A stretch of 64,000 nt of DNA from Actinotalea solisilvae. Its GTDB lineage: Bacteria; Actinomycetota; Actinomycetes; Actinomycetales; Cellulomonadaceae. Where the stretch lies: assembly GCF_016464425.1 (NCBI RefSeq), contig NZ_JADDKQ010000023.1, positions 1-64,000 on the forward strand, read 5' to 3'. Under the pieces are notes generated by a model. The model was not told the origin of the DNA. It did no database searches and saw nothing but the letters and a program-made list of their open reading frames with translations. The position numbers and the translations under genes are program-made. Position 1 is the first letter of the stretch. Each line of letters begins with the position of its first letter. Positions 43,330-51,891 of the stretch are shown here, one piece after another.

Positions 43330-44342
43330 CGGTGCGCCCTGCCCTTCTTGACGGTGCTGGACGACGACGCGATGCGTCGCGTGAGGGCGAAGTTGAGGAG
43401 GCCGATGACCACGATGATCACGAAGAGGATCCACGCGACCGCGGCCGCGCGGCCGAAGCTCTTCTGCGCGCCCCAGCCGAGCTCGTAGAGGAACATCGTC
43501 ACGGTCATCCACTGACGGTCGGGGCCGCCGACGCCGAGCTGGTCGAACATGCGCGGCTCGTCGAAGATCTGCAGGCCGCCGATCGTCGAGGTGATGACGA
43601 CGAAGATCACGGTCGGCCGGAGCATGGGCACGGTGACCGAGACGAACTGCCGGAAGCGGCTCGCCCCGTCGAGCACAGCGGCCTCGTAGAGGTCGCGCGG
43701 GATGGCCTGCATCGCGGCCAGGAAGATCAGCGTGTTGTAGCCCGTCCAGCGGAAGTTGACCATCGAGGCGATGGCGACGTGGCTCGAGAGCGGGTCGGCG
43801 TGGAAGCCGATCGGCCCGAGCCCGACGAGGCCGAGGATCGCGTTGATCATGCCGGACTGGTCGCCGAAGAGCTTCGAGAAGATGAGCGAGGCGGCGACGG
43901 GCGCGACGACGTAGGGCAGCAGGACGCCCATGCGCCAGAACGTCTTGGCGCGCAGGTTCGCGTCGAGGACCGCCGCGAGGACGATCGCCATGAGGACCTG
44001 CGGCACGGACGAGAGCAGGAAGATGCTGAACGTGTTGCGCAGCGCGGTCATGAAGCGCGGCTGCTGCAGGACGTCGAGGTAGTTCTGCGCACCGACGAAC
44101 TCGCCCTGGCCGCCGATGAGGTGCCAGTCGTGGAGCGAGACGTACGCGGTGTAGATCAGGGGGAAGAGCCCGACCAGCGCGAACAGCAGGAAGAACGGCG
44201 AGATGTAGAGGTACGGCGAGATCTTCACGTCCCACCGTCCCCGCCGGTTGCGGCGGAGGAGGCGTCCGGACGAGTCGGGGTCTGGCCGCCCGAGGGGCGT
44301 CACCGTCTCGAGGACGGGCCTGGTCGGGCTGGTGGCAGCCAT
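43326..44342 (-). CDS. carbohydrate ABC transporter permease (MalF/CebF type)
   Basis: The 338-residue protein has a 40-residue basic cytoplasmic head, then six TM helices (first YLYISPFFLLFALVGLFPLI) and the EAA loop (PRDLYEAAVLDGASRFRQF). It forms the membrane channel with the MalG-type partner. The upstream 99-bp gap to the binding-protein gene contains a strong hairpin, which probably lowers permease expression relative to the binding protein. Confidence 0.93.
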   Translation of the reverse strand: MAATSPTRPVLETVTPLGRPDPDSSGRLLRRNRRGRWDVKISPYLYISPFFLLFALVGLFPLIYTAYVSLHDWHLIGGQGEFVGAQNYLDVLQQPRFMTALRNTFSIFLLSSVPQVLMAIVLAAVLDANLRAKTFWRMGVLLPYVVAPVAASLIFSKLFGDQSGMINAILGLVGLGPIGFHADPLSSHVAIASMVNFRWTGYNTLIFLAAMQAIPRDLYEAAVLDGASRFRQFVSVTVPMLRPTVIFVVITSTIGGLQIFDEPRMFDQLGVGGPDRQWMTVTMFLYELGWGAQKSFGRAAAVAWILFVIIVVIGLLNFALTRRIASSSSTVKKGRAHR

Positions 44343-44390
44343 GGGAGCTCCTGCGACGTCGGGGGAGGGATCGGGCTGTCACGACGTCGC

Positions 44391-44424
44391 GGGCTGGGCC
44401 ACCGGGTCCCCGGTGACCCAGCCC
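44391..44424 (-). terminator. intercistronic hairpin between binding-protein and permease genes
   Basis: A 15-bp stem (44391-44405 with 44410-44424, one mismatch) with a 4-base loop, extended by ACGACG/CGTCGT outside. It follows the binding-protein stop by about 17 bases and lacks a T run. It is likely an mRNA stabiliser or partial terminator that raises the binding-protein to permease ratio. Confidence 0.75.
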
Positions 44425-44441
44425 TGCGTCGTGCTGCGTGC

Positions 44442-45752
44442 TCAGCTCAGGCCGAGCTCCTCGACGGCCTGGAGCGCCTTGTCCCAGGACGACGTGACGT
44501 CGTCGGTGCCGGCGACGTCCACACGGGAGATCGCGTCGGTCATCGACGTGTGGATGCTGAAGTAGTTCGGGCCCTTGAACGGCTGGGACTCGATCGCGTT
44601 GGCGCGGTTGCTGAGGATCTCCCCGACAGGCGCGTCGTTGAAGAACGGGTTGACCGCGCTCTTCAGCTCGTCGCTCTCGAGCGCCTCGACCTGGCTCGGG
44701 AACGTGCCCTTCGCCGCGAACGCCTTGAGCTGCTGCTCGGGAGCCGTCAGCCACGCCGCGAGCGCCTTGGCCTCCTCGAGGTGCTCACCACCCGACGGGA
44801 CGGTGAGGTACGAGCCGCCCCAGTTGCCGCCGCCGCCGGGGAAGACGTCGGCGACGTCCCAGCCCTCGACGCCCGCCGCGTTGCCCTCGATGACGCCGAG
44901 CATCCAGCCCGGGCACAGCATGGTCGCGAAGCCGTCGTTCTGGAACGCGTTGGTCCAGTCCTCGCTCCACTGGTCGAGGTGGGCCGACAGCTCGGGCGCG
45001 ACGGCCAGCGTGGCCTCGTACGCCTCGCGGATCTCGTCGTTCGAGGCGAGGTCCTTGGGCGTGCCGTCGGACGTCTCGTACGGCTCCTCCATCTGGTTGA
45101 CCATCGAGGAGTACGTGGCGCCCGCGGAGTCGAACCACGCCGACTCGGAGCTCGCGACGAACTGCTGGCCGACCTCGAAGTACGTGTCCCAGTCGCCCTC
45201 GAGCAGGGCGGCGACCTCGGCGCGGTCCGTCGGCAGGCCGGCGGCGGCGAAGAGGTCGGAGCGGTAGCACACGGCCTCGGGGCCGATGTCCGTGCCGTAG
45301 CCGAGGAGCTTGCCGTCCTCGGTCATGGCGTCGTTCGTCTTCCACTCGATCCAGCGGCCCTCGACCTCGGGGCTCGACAGGTCCTCGAAGTTGTCGGCGT
45401 ACTGCTTGAGCTCGGGCCACCAGTCGGTCTCGATGGCCTCGACGTCCGAGGCGCCGGAGCCGGCGGCGAGCGAGGTGTTGAGCTTGTCGCGCGCCTCCTG
45501 CGAGGTGGCCGCCTTGACGTGCTCGACGGTGATGCCCGGGTTGAGCTCCTCGTACTCCGTCAGGAGGTCCTCGTAGCCGAACTCGTTGAACGTCGCGACG
45601 GTGAGGGTGATCTCCTCGGTGGACTCGCCACCGCCGTCGCCCTCCTCGCCGCTCTCGGTGCCGTCGCCGCCGCCGCCGCAGGCGCTGGCGACCAGCGCCA
45701 TGCCTGCGACTCCCGCGGTGAGGGCGAGCGTCCGCTTCCTGGTGCTGCGCAC
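44442..45752 (-). CDS. extracellular sugar-binding lipoprotein (ABC, family 1)
   Basis: The 436-residue protein has a lipoprotein signal with lipobox LVASACGGGG, an acidic Gly/Glu linker, then a family-1 solute-binding fold (VATFNEFGYEDLLTEYEELN, later YLTVPSGGEHLEEAKALAAW). It captures sugar for the permeases at 43326 and 42421. The GTG at 45752 is chosen because AAGGAG lies 7-8 bases upstream; longer in-frame starts would put 18 non-signal residues in front. Confidence 0.92.
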   Translation of the reverse strand: MRSTRKRTLALTAGVAGMALVASACGGGGDGTESGEEGDGGGESTEEITLTVATFNEFGYEDLLTEYEELNPGITVEHVKAATSQEARDKLNTSLAAGSGASDVEAIETDWWPELKQYADNFEDLSSPEVEGRWIEWKTNDAMTEDGKLLGYGTDIGPEAVCYRSDLFAAAGLPTDRAEVAALLEGDWDTYFEVGQQFVASSESAWFDSAGATYSSMVNQMEEPYETSDGTPKDLASNDEIREAYEATLAVAPELSAHLDQWSEDWTNAFQNDGFATMLCPGWMLGVIEGNAAGVEGWDVADVFPGGGGNWGGSYLTVPSGGEHLEEAKALAAWLTAPEQQLKAFAAKGTFPSQVEALESDELKSAVNPFFNDAPVGEILSNRANAIESQPFKGPNYFSIHTSMTDAISRVDVAGTDDVTSSWDKALQAVEELGLS

Positions 45753-45843
45753 TGGTGACTCCTTCGTCGTCGCGGGCGGCTGCGGTGCCGCCACGTCAGG
45801 GACCACGCCCCGGGGGGAGCGCGGCCGCAGGTGCGTCCGGTGA

Positions 45844-45857
45844 TGAGATCGTTTCCA
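45844..45857 (-). promoter_or_regulatory. candidate LacI operator O1
   Basis: On the minus strand it reads TGGAAACGATCTCA: a canonical LacI-family half site (TGGAAACG) with the central CG dinucleotide and a second half shared with O2. It lies about 92 bp upstream of the binding-protein start. Confidence 0.55.
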
Positions 45858-45888
45858 CGCCGTCTGGTGCTGTCGCTGGCCTCTGACC

Positions 45889-45902
45889 TGAGACCGGTCT
45901 CA
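45889..45902. promoter_or_regulatory. candidate LacI operator O2
   Basis: A perfect 14-bp palindrome TGAGACCGGTCTCA with central CG, 45 bp further from the gene than O1 and sharing its TGAGAYC half. The arrangement suits repression by the LacI protein encoded at the end of the operon. Confidence 0.6.
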
Positions 45903-46142
45903 TCGGGATGTGCACACCGTGGCGCGGCTTGCTGATTCGTGTCAACCGGCGTGACCCAACCGTGACCGAAGGGGACACCTCCCGGCGGGACCGGTCACCC
46001 GTCCGGAGGACGCCGTGGGACCTCCGACCCGCACGCGGGCGCGTCGGAGGCCGGCGCCGCAGCACCGGCGTGCGGGCCGCGCGGAGCGGCCGGCGCGGGC
46101 GCTCGGCGCGACACGGGCGGCCGTTCGGGTGATGCTCGACGG

Positions 46143-46952
46143 GTGAACCTGCACGTCGCGCGCACCCCGGACGTCGCGGGCCCGAGCGCGCCCGACGGCA
46201 TCCCCGCGACGGCCGTCCACGACGGTGCGCGGGGGCGTCACGCGTCGTCCGACGTCGTGGGTCGCGCCCTCGACGCGCTCGGCGGTGCGGCCGCGGTCGT
46301 CGTCGAGCGTGTCGCGCGCGTGCGCGGCTCGAAGCCCATGCACCCCGCGGGCGCGATGCTCACGGGCCGCCTGGAGCGGACCGGGCGCGCCGGCTCGGGC
46401 GTCACCTGGCTCGACACGCCGGGGCGCGAGGACGTGCTCGTGCGCTTCTCGCGGGGCGGGGGCCTGCCGGCGGGGTGGCCGGACGTCCACGGGCTCGCGC
46501 TGCGCACGCCCGACGGCGCGGACCTCCTGCTCTCCACGAGCGGGCGCGCGGTGGGCCTGCGCCACGGCCTCGCGGTGCAGCGCGTCGTCGGCCGCGGCAC
46601 CTACACGTCGATCATGCCGTTCCGCACCGCGCGCGGACCCGTGATGGTCGGGGCGTTCCCGGACCCGCCGCGCGAGCTGCCCACGCACCCCGCAGCGCTC
46701 GCCGACGCGCTCGCGGCCCACCCCTGGCGCCTGACGCTCGTCTGGGCCCCGTTCGGCGGCGCGTGGCGGGCGTTCGGGTCGCTCGAGGTCGGCGGTCGCG
46801 CGGGCGACGAGACCGACCCGCCCGCGCGGTTCGAGCCGCTCGCCGCCCCCGCGGGGCTCGAGACCTACCCGTGGATCGCCCGCCTCAGGGAGCCGGCCTA
46901 CCTCGCCGCGCGGCGCGGGTACCGCCCGACGGCGCGCGCCCGCCCCGACTGA
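46143..46952 (+). CDS. catalase-fold-like protein, probably without catalase activity
   Basis: The 269-residue protein has segments that resemble the catalase core: KPMHPAGAMLTGRLERTG (like the HAxGAGAFG region) and DVLVRFSRGGGLPAGWPDVHGLALR (like VRFS-D-RGFA). It is about half the size of a catalase, and the proximal heme Tyr motif is not clear, so heme binding is uncertain. Related actinobacterial proteins are usually left as hypothetical. The start codon at 46143 is GTG; no strong ribosome site is seen. Confidence 0.5.
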   Translation: MNLHVARTPDVAGPSAPDGIPATAVHDGARGRHASSDVVGRALDALGGAAAVVVERVARVRGSKPMHPAGAMLTGRLERTGRAGSGVTWLDTPGREDVLVRFSRGGGLPAGWPDVHGLALRTPDGADLLLSTSGRAVGLRHGLAVQRVVGRGTYTSIMPFRTARGPVMVGAFPDPPRELPTHPAALADALAAHPWRLTLVWAPFGGAWRAFGSLEVGGRAGDETDPPARFEPLAAPAGLETYPWIARLREPAYLAARRGYRPTARARPD

Positions 46953-47040
46953 CCGGCGCCGACGCGCGCCGCCGTCGTCCCGCGGCCCCGGCCGCACACC
47001 CGTGCCCCACTGCCCGACCGAACGCCCGAGGAGAACGACC

Positions 47041-48225
47041 ATGGTTGCCCAGCACTCGAGCGACGCGGCCTCGCCCGCGCAGACGAACGAGCACTCGACC
47101 GCGAAGGCGGCCGCGCCGCACCCCGACCACCCGGGCAAGCCGGACTCGCCAACGGACCTCACCAAGCCGTCGTGGGGCTACGTCCTGTCCAAGACCTTCC
47201 GTGAGTTCAACCGTGACCAGTGCACCGACCTCGCCGCGGCGCTGACGTACTACGCCGTGCTCGCGCTGGCGCCCGCGGCGCTCGCGCTCGTGTCGTTGCT
47301 CGGCGTCTTCGGGGACGGCGACCAGATCGTCGACGACGTCATGGGCACGGCCGAGGACATGGCGCCGGGCATCGACCTGGAGGCCGTGCGGCCGATCGTC
47401 GAGAACCTCGCCTCCCAGGAGGGCGCCGGCCTCGCGCTGATCACCGGTCTGCTCGTCGCGCTGTGGTCGGCGTCGGGCTACGTCAACGCCTTCAGCCGGG
47501 CGATGAACCGGATGTACGAGATCGACGAGGGCCGGCCCATCTGGAAGCTGCGCCCGTGGATGCTCCTCGTCACGCTCATCACGCTCGTGCTCGTCGCCGT
47601 CATCTGCGCCGCGATGGTCGTCTCGGGTCCGGTCGCGGAGGCGGTCGGCGGCGTCGTCGGGCTGAGCGACCAGGCGGTGACGATCTGGAACATCGCCAAG
47701 TGGCCCGTCATCGTGCTGCTCGTGGCCCTCACCGTCGCGATCCTGTACTGGGGCACGCCCAACGTGCGTCAGCCGAAGTTCCGCTGGATCAGCGTCGGGT
47801 CGTTCGTGTTCATCCTCGTGTGGGCCGTCGCGACGGTCGCGTTCGGGTTCTACGTCGCGAACTTCGGCAGCTACAACGAGACGTACGGCTCGCTCGCCGG
47901 CGTCATCGTGTTCCTCCTGTGGCTGTGGCTCACCAACAACGCCCTGCTGTTCGGCGCCGAGCTGGACGCGGAGCTCGAGCGCGGCCGCGAGCTCCAGGCG
48001 GGCATGCCCGCGGAGGAGACCATCCAGCTGCCGCCGCGCGACACCAAGGCCAGCGAGAAGAAGCAGAAGCAGCACGAGAAGGACGTCGCCAAGGGCCGTG
48101 CGCTGCGCGAGTCGCGCGGCCAGGACGCCGACCCGGACGCCGACACGGACACCGACCGCGGGCGCGGGGCGGCCTCGACGCGCACGCGCGACGACGCCCA
48201 GGACGGTCGCCGCGCGCGCCGCTGA
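47041..48225 (+). CDS. YihY/BrkB family inner-membrane protein
   Basis: The 394-residue protein has a hydrophilic head (residues 1-60), then six TM helices (first LAAALTYYAVLALAPAALAL, the YihY hallmark; FGSYNETYGSLAGVIVFLLWLWL near the end) and a long charged cytoplasmic tail (about 310-394) rich in Lys/Glu, then Asp/Arg. The function of YihY/BrkB proteins is unproven; the old RNase BN assignment is wrong. ATG at 47041 follows CGAGGAGAACGACC. Confidence 0.93.
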   Translation: MVAQHSSDAASPAQTNEHSTAKAAAPHPDHPGKPDSPTDLTKPSWGYVLSKTFREFNRDQCTDLAAALTYYAVLALAPAALALVSLLGVFGDGDQIVDDVMGTAEDMAPGIDLEAVRPIVENLASQEGAGLALITGLLVALWSASGYVNAFSRAMNRMYEIDEGRPIWKLRPWMLLVTLITLVLVAVICAAMVVSGPVAEAVGGVVGLSDQAVTIWNIAKWPVIVLLVALTVAILYWGTPNVRQPKFRWISVGSFVFILVWAVATVAFGFYVANFGSYNETYGSLAGVIVFLLWLWLTNNALLFGAELDAELERGRELQAGMPAEETIQLPPRDTKASEKKQKQHEKDVAKGRALRESRGQDADPDADTDTDRGRGAASTRTRDDAQDGRRARR

Positions 48226-48390
48226 GCCGTCGCGGCGCGACCCCGAGACGACGCGCGGACCGGCCCGGCCCCGAGCCGCCGGTCCGCGCGTCACATCGCG
48301 GTGAGGGTGGGGTTCGGCGCGCGGGGGGAGGCGCGGCGCGGTAGGACAGGGGGGACCGCACGACCGCACCCGAGCAGAGGAGCGCCCCGC

Positions 48391-48786
48391 ATGGAGCACT
48401 TCACGATCGCGACCGTCGCCGAGCAGAGCCCCGACTTCCGGCGCGTCCTGTGGACCGGCGAGCACAGCCAGCTGGTCATCATGACCATCCCGCCGGGCGG
48501 CGAGATCGGCGAGGAGGTCCACGAGGACACCGACCAGATCCTCACGTTCGTCAGCGGCATCGGCGAGGCCATGGTGTCCGGCCAGAAGCGCAAGGTCAGC
48601 CAGGGGGACCTCGTCGTGGTCCCGGCGGGCAAGAAGCACAACTTCGTCAACACGGGCGAGAACCCGCTCATCCTCTACACGGTCTACGGCCCCCCGGAGC
48701 ACGCCGACGGTGCCGTGCACGCCACCAAGGAGGAAGCGGACGCGGCCGAGGAGTCCGGCCAGGACGAGCCGCCGACGTCGGACTGA
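48391..48786 (+). CDS. cupin-domain protein
   Basis: The 131-residue cytoplasmic protein consists of one cupin barrel: GGEIGEEVHEDTDQILTFVSG (motif 1) and GDLVVVPAGKKHNFVNTG (motif 2, with Pro-Ala-Gly and His). The tail is acidic. Similar proteins are annotated as mannose-6-phosphate isomerase-like cupins, but no substrate can be assigned. GCAGAGGAGCG lies before the ATG at 48391. A terminator follows. Confidence 0.88.
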   Translation: MEHFTIATVAEQSPDFRRVLWTGEHSQLVIMTIPPGGEIGEEVHEDTDQILTFVSGIGEAMVSGQKRKVSQGDLVVVPAGKKHNFVNTGENPLILYTVYGPPEHADGAVHATKEEADAAEESGQDEPPTSD

Positions 48787-48808
48787 GGTCCGTCCGGCAC
48801 CGACAGCG

Positions 48809-48840
48809 AGCGCCCCGGCAGCACCTGCCGCCGGGGCGCT
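48809..48840. terminator. terminator after cupin gene
   Basis: An 11-bp perfect stem (48809-48819 with 48830-48840) and a 10-base loop that can itself pair (GGCAG/CTGCC), extended outward by GACAGC/GCTGTC. It lies 23 bases past the cupin stop, and ahead of the convergent lipoprotein gene. Confidence 0.8.
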
Positions 48841-48922
48841 CTCTGCTGTCCCACGCCGCGCCCGGGACTGCCGGTGGACGGGCGGCACCGCGCCCGCGCG
48901 CTCGCGGTGCGGTCAGGCGACG

Positions 48923-49327
48923 TCAGGCGTTGTCGGCGACGTCCTCGATCGCGAAGCCCGCCTCGAGGCAGCCCTCGCGCAGCGCGACCGGGTCGACGGT
49001 CCAGCGCCCGCGCTGGCTCGGGCCGACGCGCTCGGACTCGGCGTTGGTGACCGGCGGGTCGACCGTCGCACGGATCGACCGGGACTCCGCGCTCGCGGCG
49101 GCGGCCGCGACGGCCTCGAGGAGGCGGTCCCGCTCGTCGCCGTCGGCGTCCTCGGCGAGCACCACGTCGCGGCACGCGACGAACCCCATGGGGTCGTCCT
49201 TCTGCAGCATGTAGCCGGGCGACAGGCTGTCCACGTCGTTGTCCGAGCTGCACGCCGTCAGCCCGAGCGCGAGGAGCGGGAGCGCGACGACGACGAGGAC
49301 GGGGCGGCGCTGGCGACGTCGGTGCAT
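48923..49327 (-). CDS. hypothetical lipoprotein
   Basis: The 134-residue product has a basic start, a hydrophobic segment and lipobox (VVALPLLALGLTACSS), then an acidic domain with CRDVVLAEDADGDERDRLLEA and a C-terminal EGCLEAGFAIEDV. Two cysteines in the mature domain may form a disulfide. No family is recognised. It is convergent with the cupin gene and lies downstream of the ECF sigma gene. Confidence 0.75.
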   Translation of the reverse strand: MHRRRQRRPVLVVVALPLLALGLTACSSDNDVDSLSPGYMLQKDDPMGFVACRDVVLAEDADGDERDRLLEAVAAAAASAESRSIRATVDPPVTNAESERVGPSQRGRWTVDPVALREGCLEAGFAIEDVADNA

Positions 49328-49388
49328 GTGCTCAGTGAAGGCCCGTTCGGCGGCTCCCGAGACCGGGCGGCCCGCGCGGGCCGCCCCG

Positions 49389-50708
49389 TCAGCCGGTGAC
49401 CTCGCGGAGGCGGCGCTCGAGGTGCCCGCGCTCGGCGTCGTTCGTCACCAGGGACAGCGCCTCGCGGTACGCCGCCGCGGCGGGGGCGTAGCGGCCGAGG
49501 CGGCGCAGGAGGTCGGCACGCGTCGCGGGGACGAGGTGCGAGCCGCCGAGCGACCCCGTCGCGGCCAGAGCCTCGACGAGGGCGAGCCCGCGCTCGGGGC
49601 CGTGCGCCATCGCCACCGCGACCGCCCGGTTGAGCTCGACGAACGGGGAGCCGGTCAGCCGGGCGAGCTCCTCGTAGAGCTCGGCGATCGTCGCCCAGTC
49701 GGTCAGGGCCGCCGACGGCGCCGTGGCGTGCTCGCCCGCGATCGCGGCCTGGAGCCCGTAGGCACCGAGCCCGCGCAGGCTCGCGGCCGTGCGCCGGCGC
49801 GCCGTCGTGAGCAGGGCGTCCGCCTCCTCGGCGAGGGCCACGTCCCAGGTCGCCCGGTCCTGCTCCTCGAGCGGCACGAGCCGCCCGCCGCGGGTCCGGG
49901 ACGTCCGGCGCGCGTCGTGGAAGAGCATGAGCGACAGGAGCCCGAGCACCTCGGGCTCGTCGGGCATGAGCGCGGCGAGCAGCCGGCCGAGCCGGATCGC
50001 CTCGTCGCTGAGGTCCTCGCGGAGCAGCGCGCCCCGCGTCGCGGCGTAGCCCTCGGTGAAGAGCAGGTACACGACGGCGAGGACGGCGTCGAGGCGCTCG
50101 GGCAGCGCGTGCGCCGGCGGGACCCGGTAGGGGATGCGCGCCGTCGTGATCTTCTGCCGCGCCCGGACGAGCCGCTTCGCCATCGCGGCCTCCCCGACGC
50201 CGAACGCGCGGGCGATCTCGTGGACGTCGAGGCCGCACACGGTGCGCAGCGTCAGCGCGACCCGGGTCTCGGGCGCGAGCGCCGGGTGGCAGCACGTGAA
50301 GACCGGCCGCAGCCGGTCGTCGTCGAGGCCGTCGCCGCGGGGCGCGTCCGGGTCGGCGGGGCCGCCCGGGCCGCCGGGCGGGCCGGACGCACCGTCGGCC
50401 CCGCCCGGCGCGCGCCGGTCGAGCTCGGCCGCGACCTGCTCGACGGCACGGCGCTCGGTGCCGGCGCGCCGCAGCCGGTCGAGGGCGCGCCGCCGGGCCG
50501 TCGTGAGGAGCCACGCCCCGGGACGGTCCGGGACGCCGTCGACCGGCCAGCGGCGCGCCGCCGCCACGAACGCGTCCTGCGCGCAGTCCTCGGCCAGCGC
50601 CCAGTCGTGCGTCACGCGGATGAGGAGGGCGACGACGCGCGCCCACTCGGTGCGGAACGCCGTGGCGATCGCGTCGTCCACGCCGGCGGGCGCGCCGACG
50701 TCGCTCAC
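49389..50708 (-). CDS. ECF sigma factor, ECF42 type with C-terminal extension
   Basis: The 439-residue protein has sigma region 2 ([26 protein letters not shown], then a [20 protein letters not shown] linker), a Gly/Pro-rich spacer, region 4 ([20 protein letters not shown]) and a long helical C-terminal extension (about 190-439, with [10 protein letters not shown], and [17 protein letters not shown]). This is the layout of ECF42 sigma factors, which have no anti-sigma factor but are linked to DGPF-domain proteins. The GTG start overlaps the DGPF gene stop by 4 bases. The target promoters are unknown. Confidence 0.92.
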   Translation of the reverse strand: MSDVGAPAGVDDAIATAFRTEWARVVALLIRVTHDWALAEDCAQDAFVAAARRWPVDGVPDRPGAWLLTTARRRALDRLRRAGTERRAVEQVAAELDRRAPGGADGASGPPGGPGGPADPDAPRGDGLDDDRLRPVFTCCHPALAPETRVALTLRTVCGLDVHEIARAFGVGEAAMAKRLVRARQKITTARIPYRVPPAHALPERLDAVLAVVYLLFTEGYAATRGALLREDLSDEAIRLGRLLAALMPDEPEVLGLLSLMLFHDARRTSRTRGGRLVPLEEQDRATWDVALAEEADALLTTARRRTAASLRGLGAYGLQAAIAGEHATAPSAALTDWATIAELYEELARLTGSPFVELNRAVAVAMAHGPERGLALVEALAATGSLGGSHLVPATRADLLRRLGRYAPAAAAYREALSLVTNDAERGHLERRLREVTG

Positions 50709-51040
50709 TCGAACGGCCACACCGCACGCAGCTCGATGGCGCCGAACCGGGCGGCGGGGTGGGCGGCGGCGACGGCGAGCGCCTCGTCGAGGTCCGCGGC
50801 CTCGAGCAGGTCGAAGCCGCCGATGACGTCGTGGACCTCGGCGAACGGGCCGTCGGTGACGAGGGTGCGGCCGTCGCGGACGCGCACCGTCGTGCTCTCC
50901 TCGGCCGGACGCAGCCGGTCGCCGGTGACGCGGATGCCGCGCGAGGTGACGTCCTCGACCCAGGCGCTCGGGTCGCCGGCGTCGGCGGCCGGGCCGGGGT
51001 CGGTGCTTGGGTCGACGTGGACGAGCATGAGGTAGCGCAC
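50705..51040 (-). CDS. YCII/DGPF-domain protein
   Basis: The 111-residue protein starts [10 protein letters not shown] and contains the name-giving motif in [20 protein letters not shown], with a ferredoxin-like YCII fold. DGPF proteins accompany ECF41/ECF42 sigma genes; their role is not settled. The stop overlaps the sigma factor start, giving a coupled pair. The AGGAGGACC site precedes the ATG at 51040. Confidence 0.92.
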   Translation of the reverse strand: MRYLMLVHVDPSTDPGPAADAGDPSAWVEDVTSRGIRVTGDRLRPAEESTTVRVRDGRTLVTDGPFAEVHDVIGGFDLLEAADLDEALAVAAAHPAARFGAIELRAVWPFE

Positions 51041-51141
51041 AGGGTCCTCCTGGGGCCGGGCCGGGTGGGCGGCGTGGTCGAGCGGTCACCCGGACGACGC
51101 GCGAGAGGGCCGCCCGAGGACATCGTGCCCCACGCGCTAGG

Positions 51142-51157
51142 TGTGATCTGCGTCACA
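51142..51157. promoter_or_regulatory. CRP/GlxR-like binding site
   Basis: TGTGATCTGCGTCACA is a full match to the cAMP-receptor-protein consensus TGTGA-N6-TCACA. It lies between the divergent DGPF/sigma operon (start 51040) and the ArsR-type gene (start 51244), 86 bp upstream of the latter. Confidence 0.65.
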
Positions 51158-51182
51158 CGCGACGGGCGCGCCGCTTTGGCCT

Positions 51183-51228
51183 GCGCAACATCTCTTTCGC
51201 AACAGATCTTGCGCAACCAGCGTTGCGC
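51183..51228. promoter_or_regulatory. 14-bp phased operator repeats upstream of HTH gene
   Basis: The heptamer GCGCAAC (TCGCAAC in copy 2) starts at 51183, 51197 and 51211, exactly 14 bp apart; its inverted copy GTTGCGC follows at 51222-51228, forming a perfect 7-4-7 dyad with copy 3. It ends 15 bp before the start codon of the regulator gene, ideal for autorepression. Confidence 0.7.
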
Positions 51229-51243
51229 GTCTACCGTGGAGCC

Positions 51244-51891
51244 ATGGACGAGGACCGGCAGCTCAGCACCACCGACCCGGAGCGCATCCGGGCGCTCGCG
51301 CACCCGGTGCGCCTCGACCTCCTCGAGCTGCTCGACGAGCTCGGCGAGGCGACGGCCACCCAGTGCGCCGAGCGGCTGGGGGAGACGGTCGCCAACTGCT
51401 CCTTCCACCTGCGCGTCCTCGCCAAGGCCGGCTTCATCGAGCCGGCGCCGGCCCGCGGTCGCGAGAAGCCGTGGCGTCCGGTCGCCCCCGGCCGGACCAT
51501 GAGCATCGAGCGCGGCAACCCCGCCTCGCGGCTCGCGGTCGCGGAGGTCGCGACGCTCTCCATGAACCGCGAGGTCGAGCGCGTCCGCTCCTTCATCCAG
51601 ACCCAGCCCGACCCTCCCCCCGGCTGGGAGGACACGGTCACGCTCACGTCCCAGTCCTTCTGGGCCACCGCGGACGAGCTGCGCGACCTCGTCGCACAGC
51701 TGCACCACCTGACCGACCGCTTCGAGGGTCGGCACCAGGACCCCGCGCTCCGGCCCGCGGGGGCGCGCCCGGCGCACCTCTTCGCGGCCCTCAACCCCGA
51801 CAGCTTCCCCGTGGCGGACGGCGCGTCCGGCAGCACCGCTGCCGACGTCGCTCACGGCGCCGCGACCGACCCGACCGAGGTGACCCCATGA
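51244..51891 (+). CDS. ArsR-like winged-helix transcriptional regulator
   Basis: The 215-residue protein has a wHTH at residues 15-80 (RIRALAHPVRLDLLELLDEL, TATQCAERLGETVANCSFHLRVLAKAGFIE), then a helical effector/dimer domain. Regulators of this size and type are usually followed by an MFS exporter gene; here a 71-residue ORF follows instead. The phased GCGCAAC repeats and the CRP-like site upstream suggest autoregulation plus global control. The stop overlaps the next start (ATGA). Confidence 0.87.
   Translation: MDEDRQLSTTDPERIRALAHPVRLDLLELLDELGEATATQCAERLGETVANCSFHLRVLAKAGFIEPAPARGREKPWRPVAPGRTMSIERGNPASRLAVAEVATLSMNREVERVRSFIQTQPDPPPGWEDTVTLTSQSFWATADELRDLVAQLHHLTDRFEGRHQDPALRPAGARPAHLFAALNPDSFPVADGASGSTAADVAHGAATDPTEVTP

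Larger units (their letters stand above)
45753..46142. other. 390-bp divergent intergenic region
   Basis: It lies between the leftward sugar operon and the rightward catalase-like gene and holds no gene I can support. It contains two LacI-type dyads (45844-45857 and 45889-45902); the rest (45960-46142) is GC-rich DNA preceding the catalase-like gene. Confidence 0.6.

Noticed and set aside
43281-45758. Very long plus-strand frame antisense to the sugar ABC operon
   Set aside because: Low-complexity shadow; the opposite strand encodes permeases and a lipoprotein with all family motifs.
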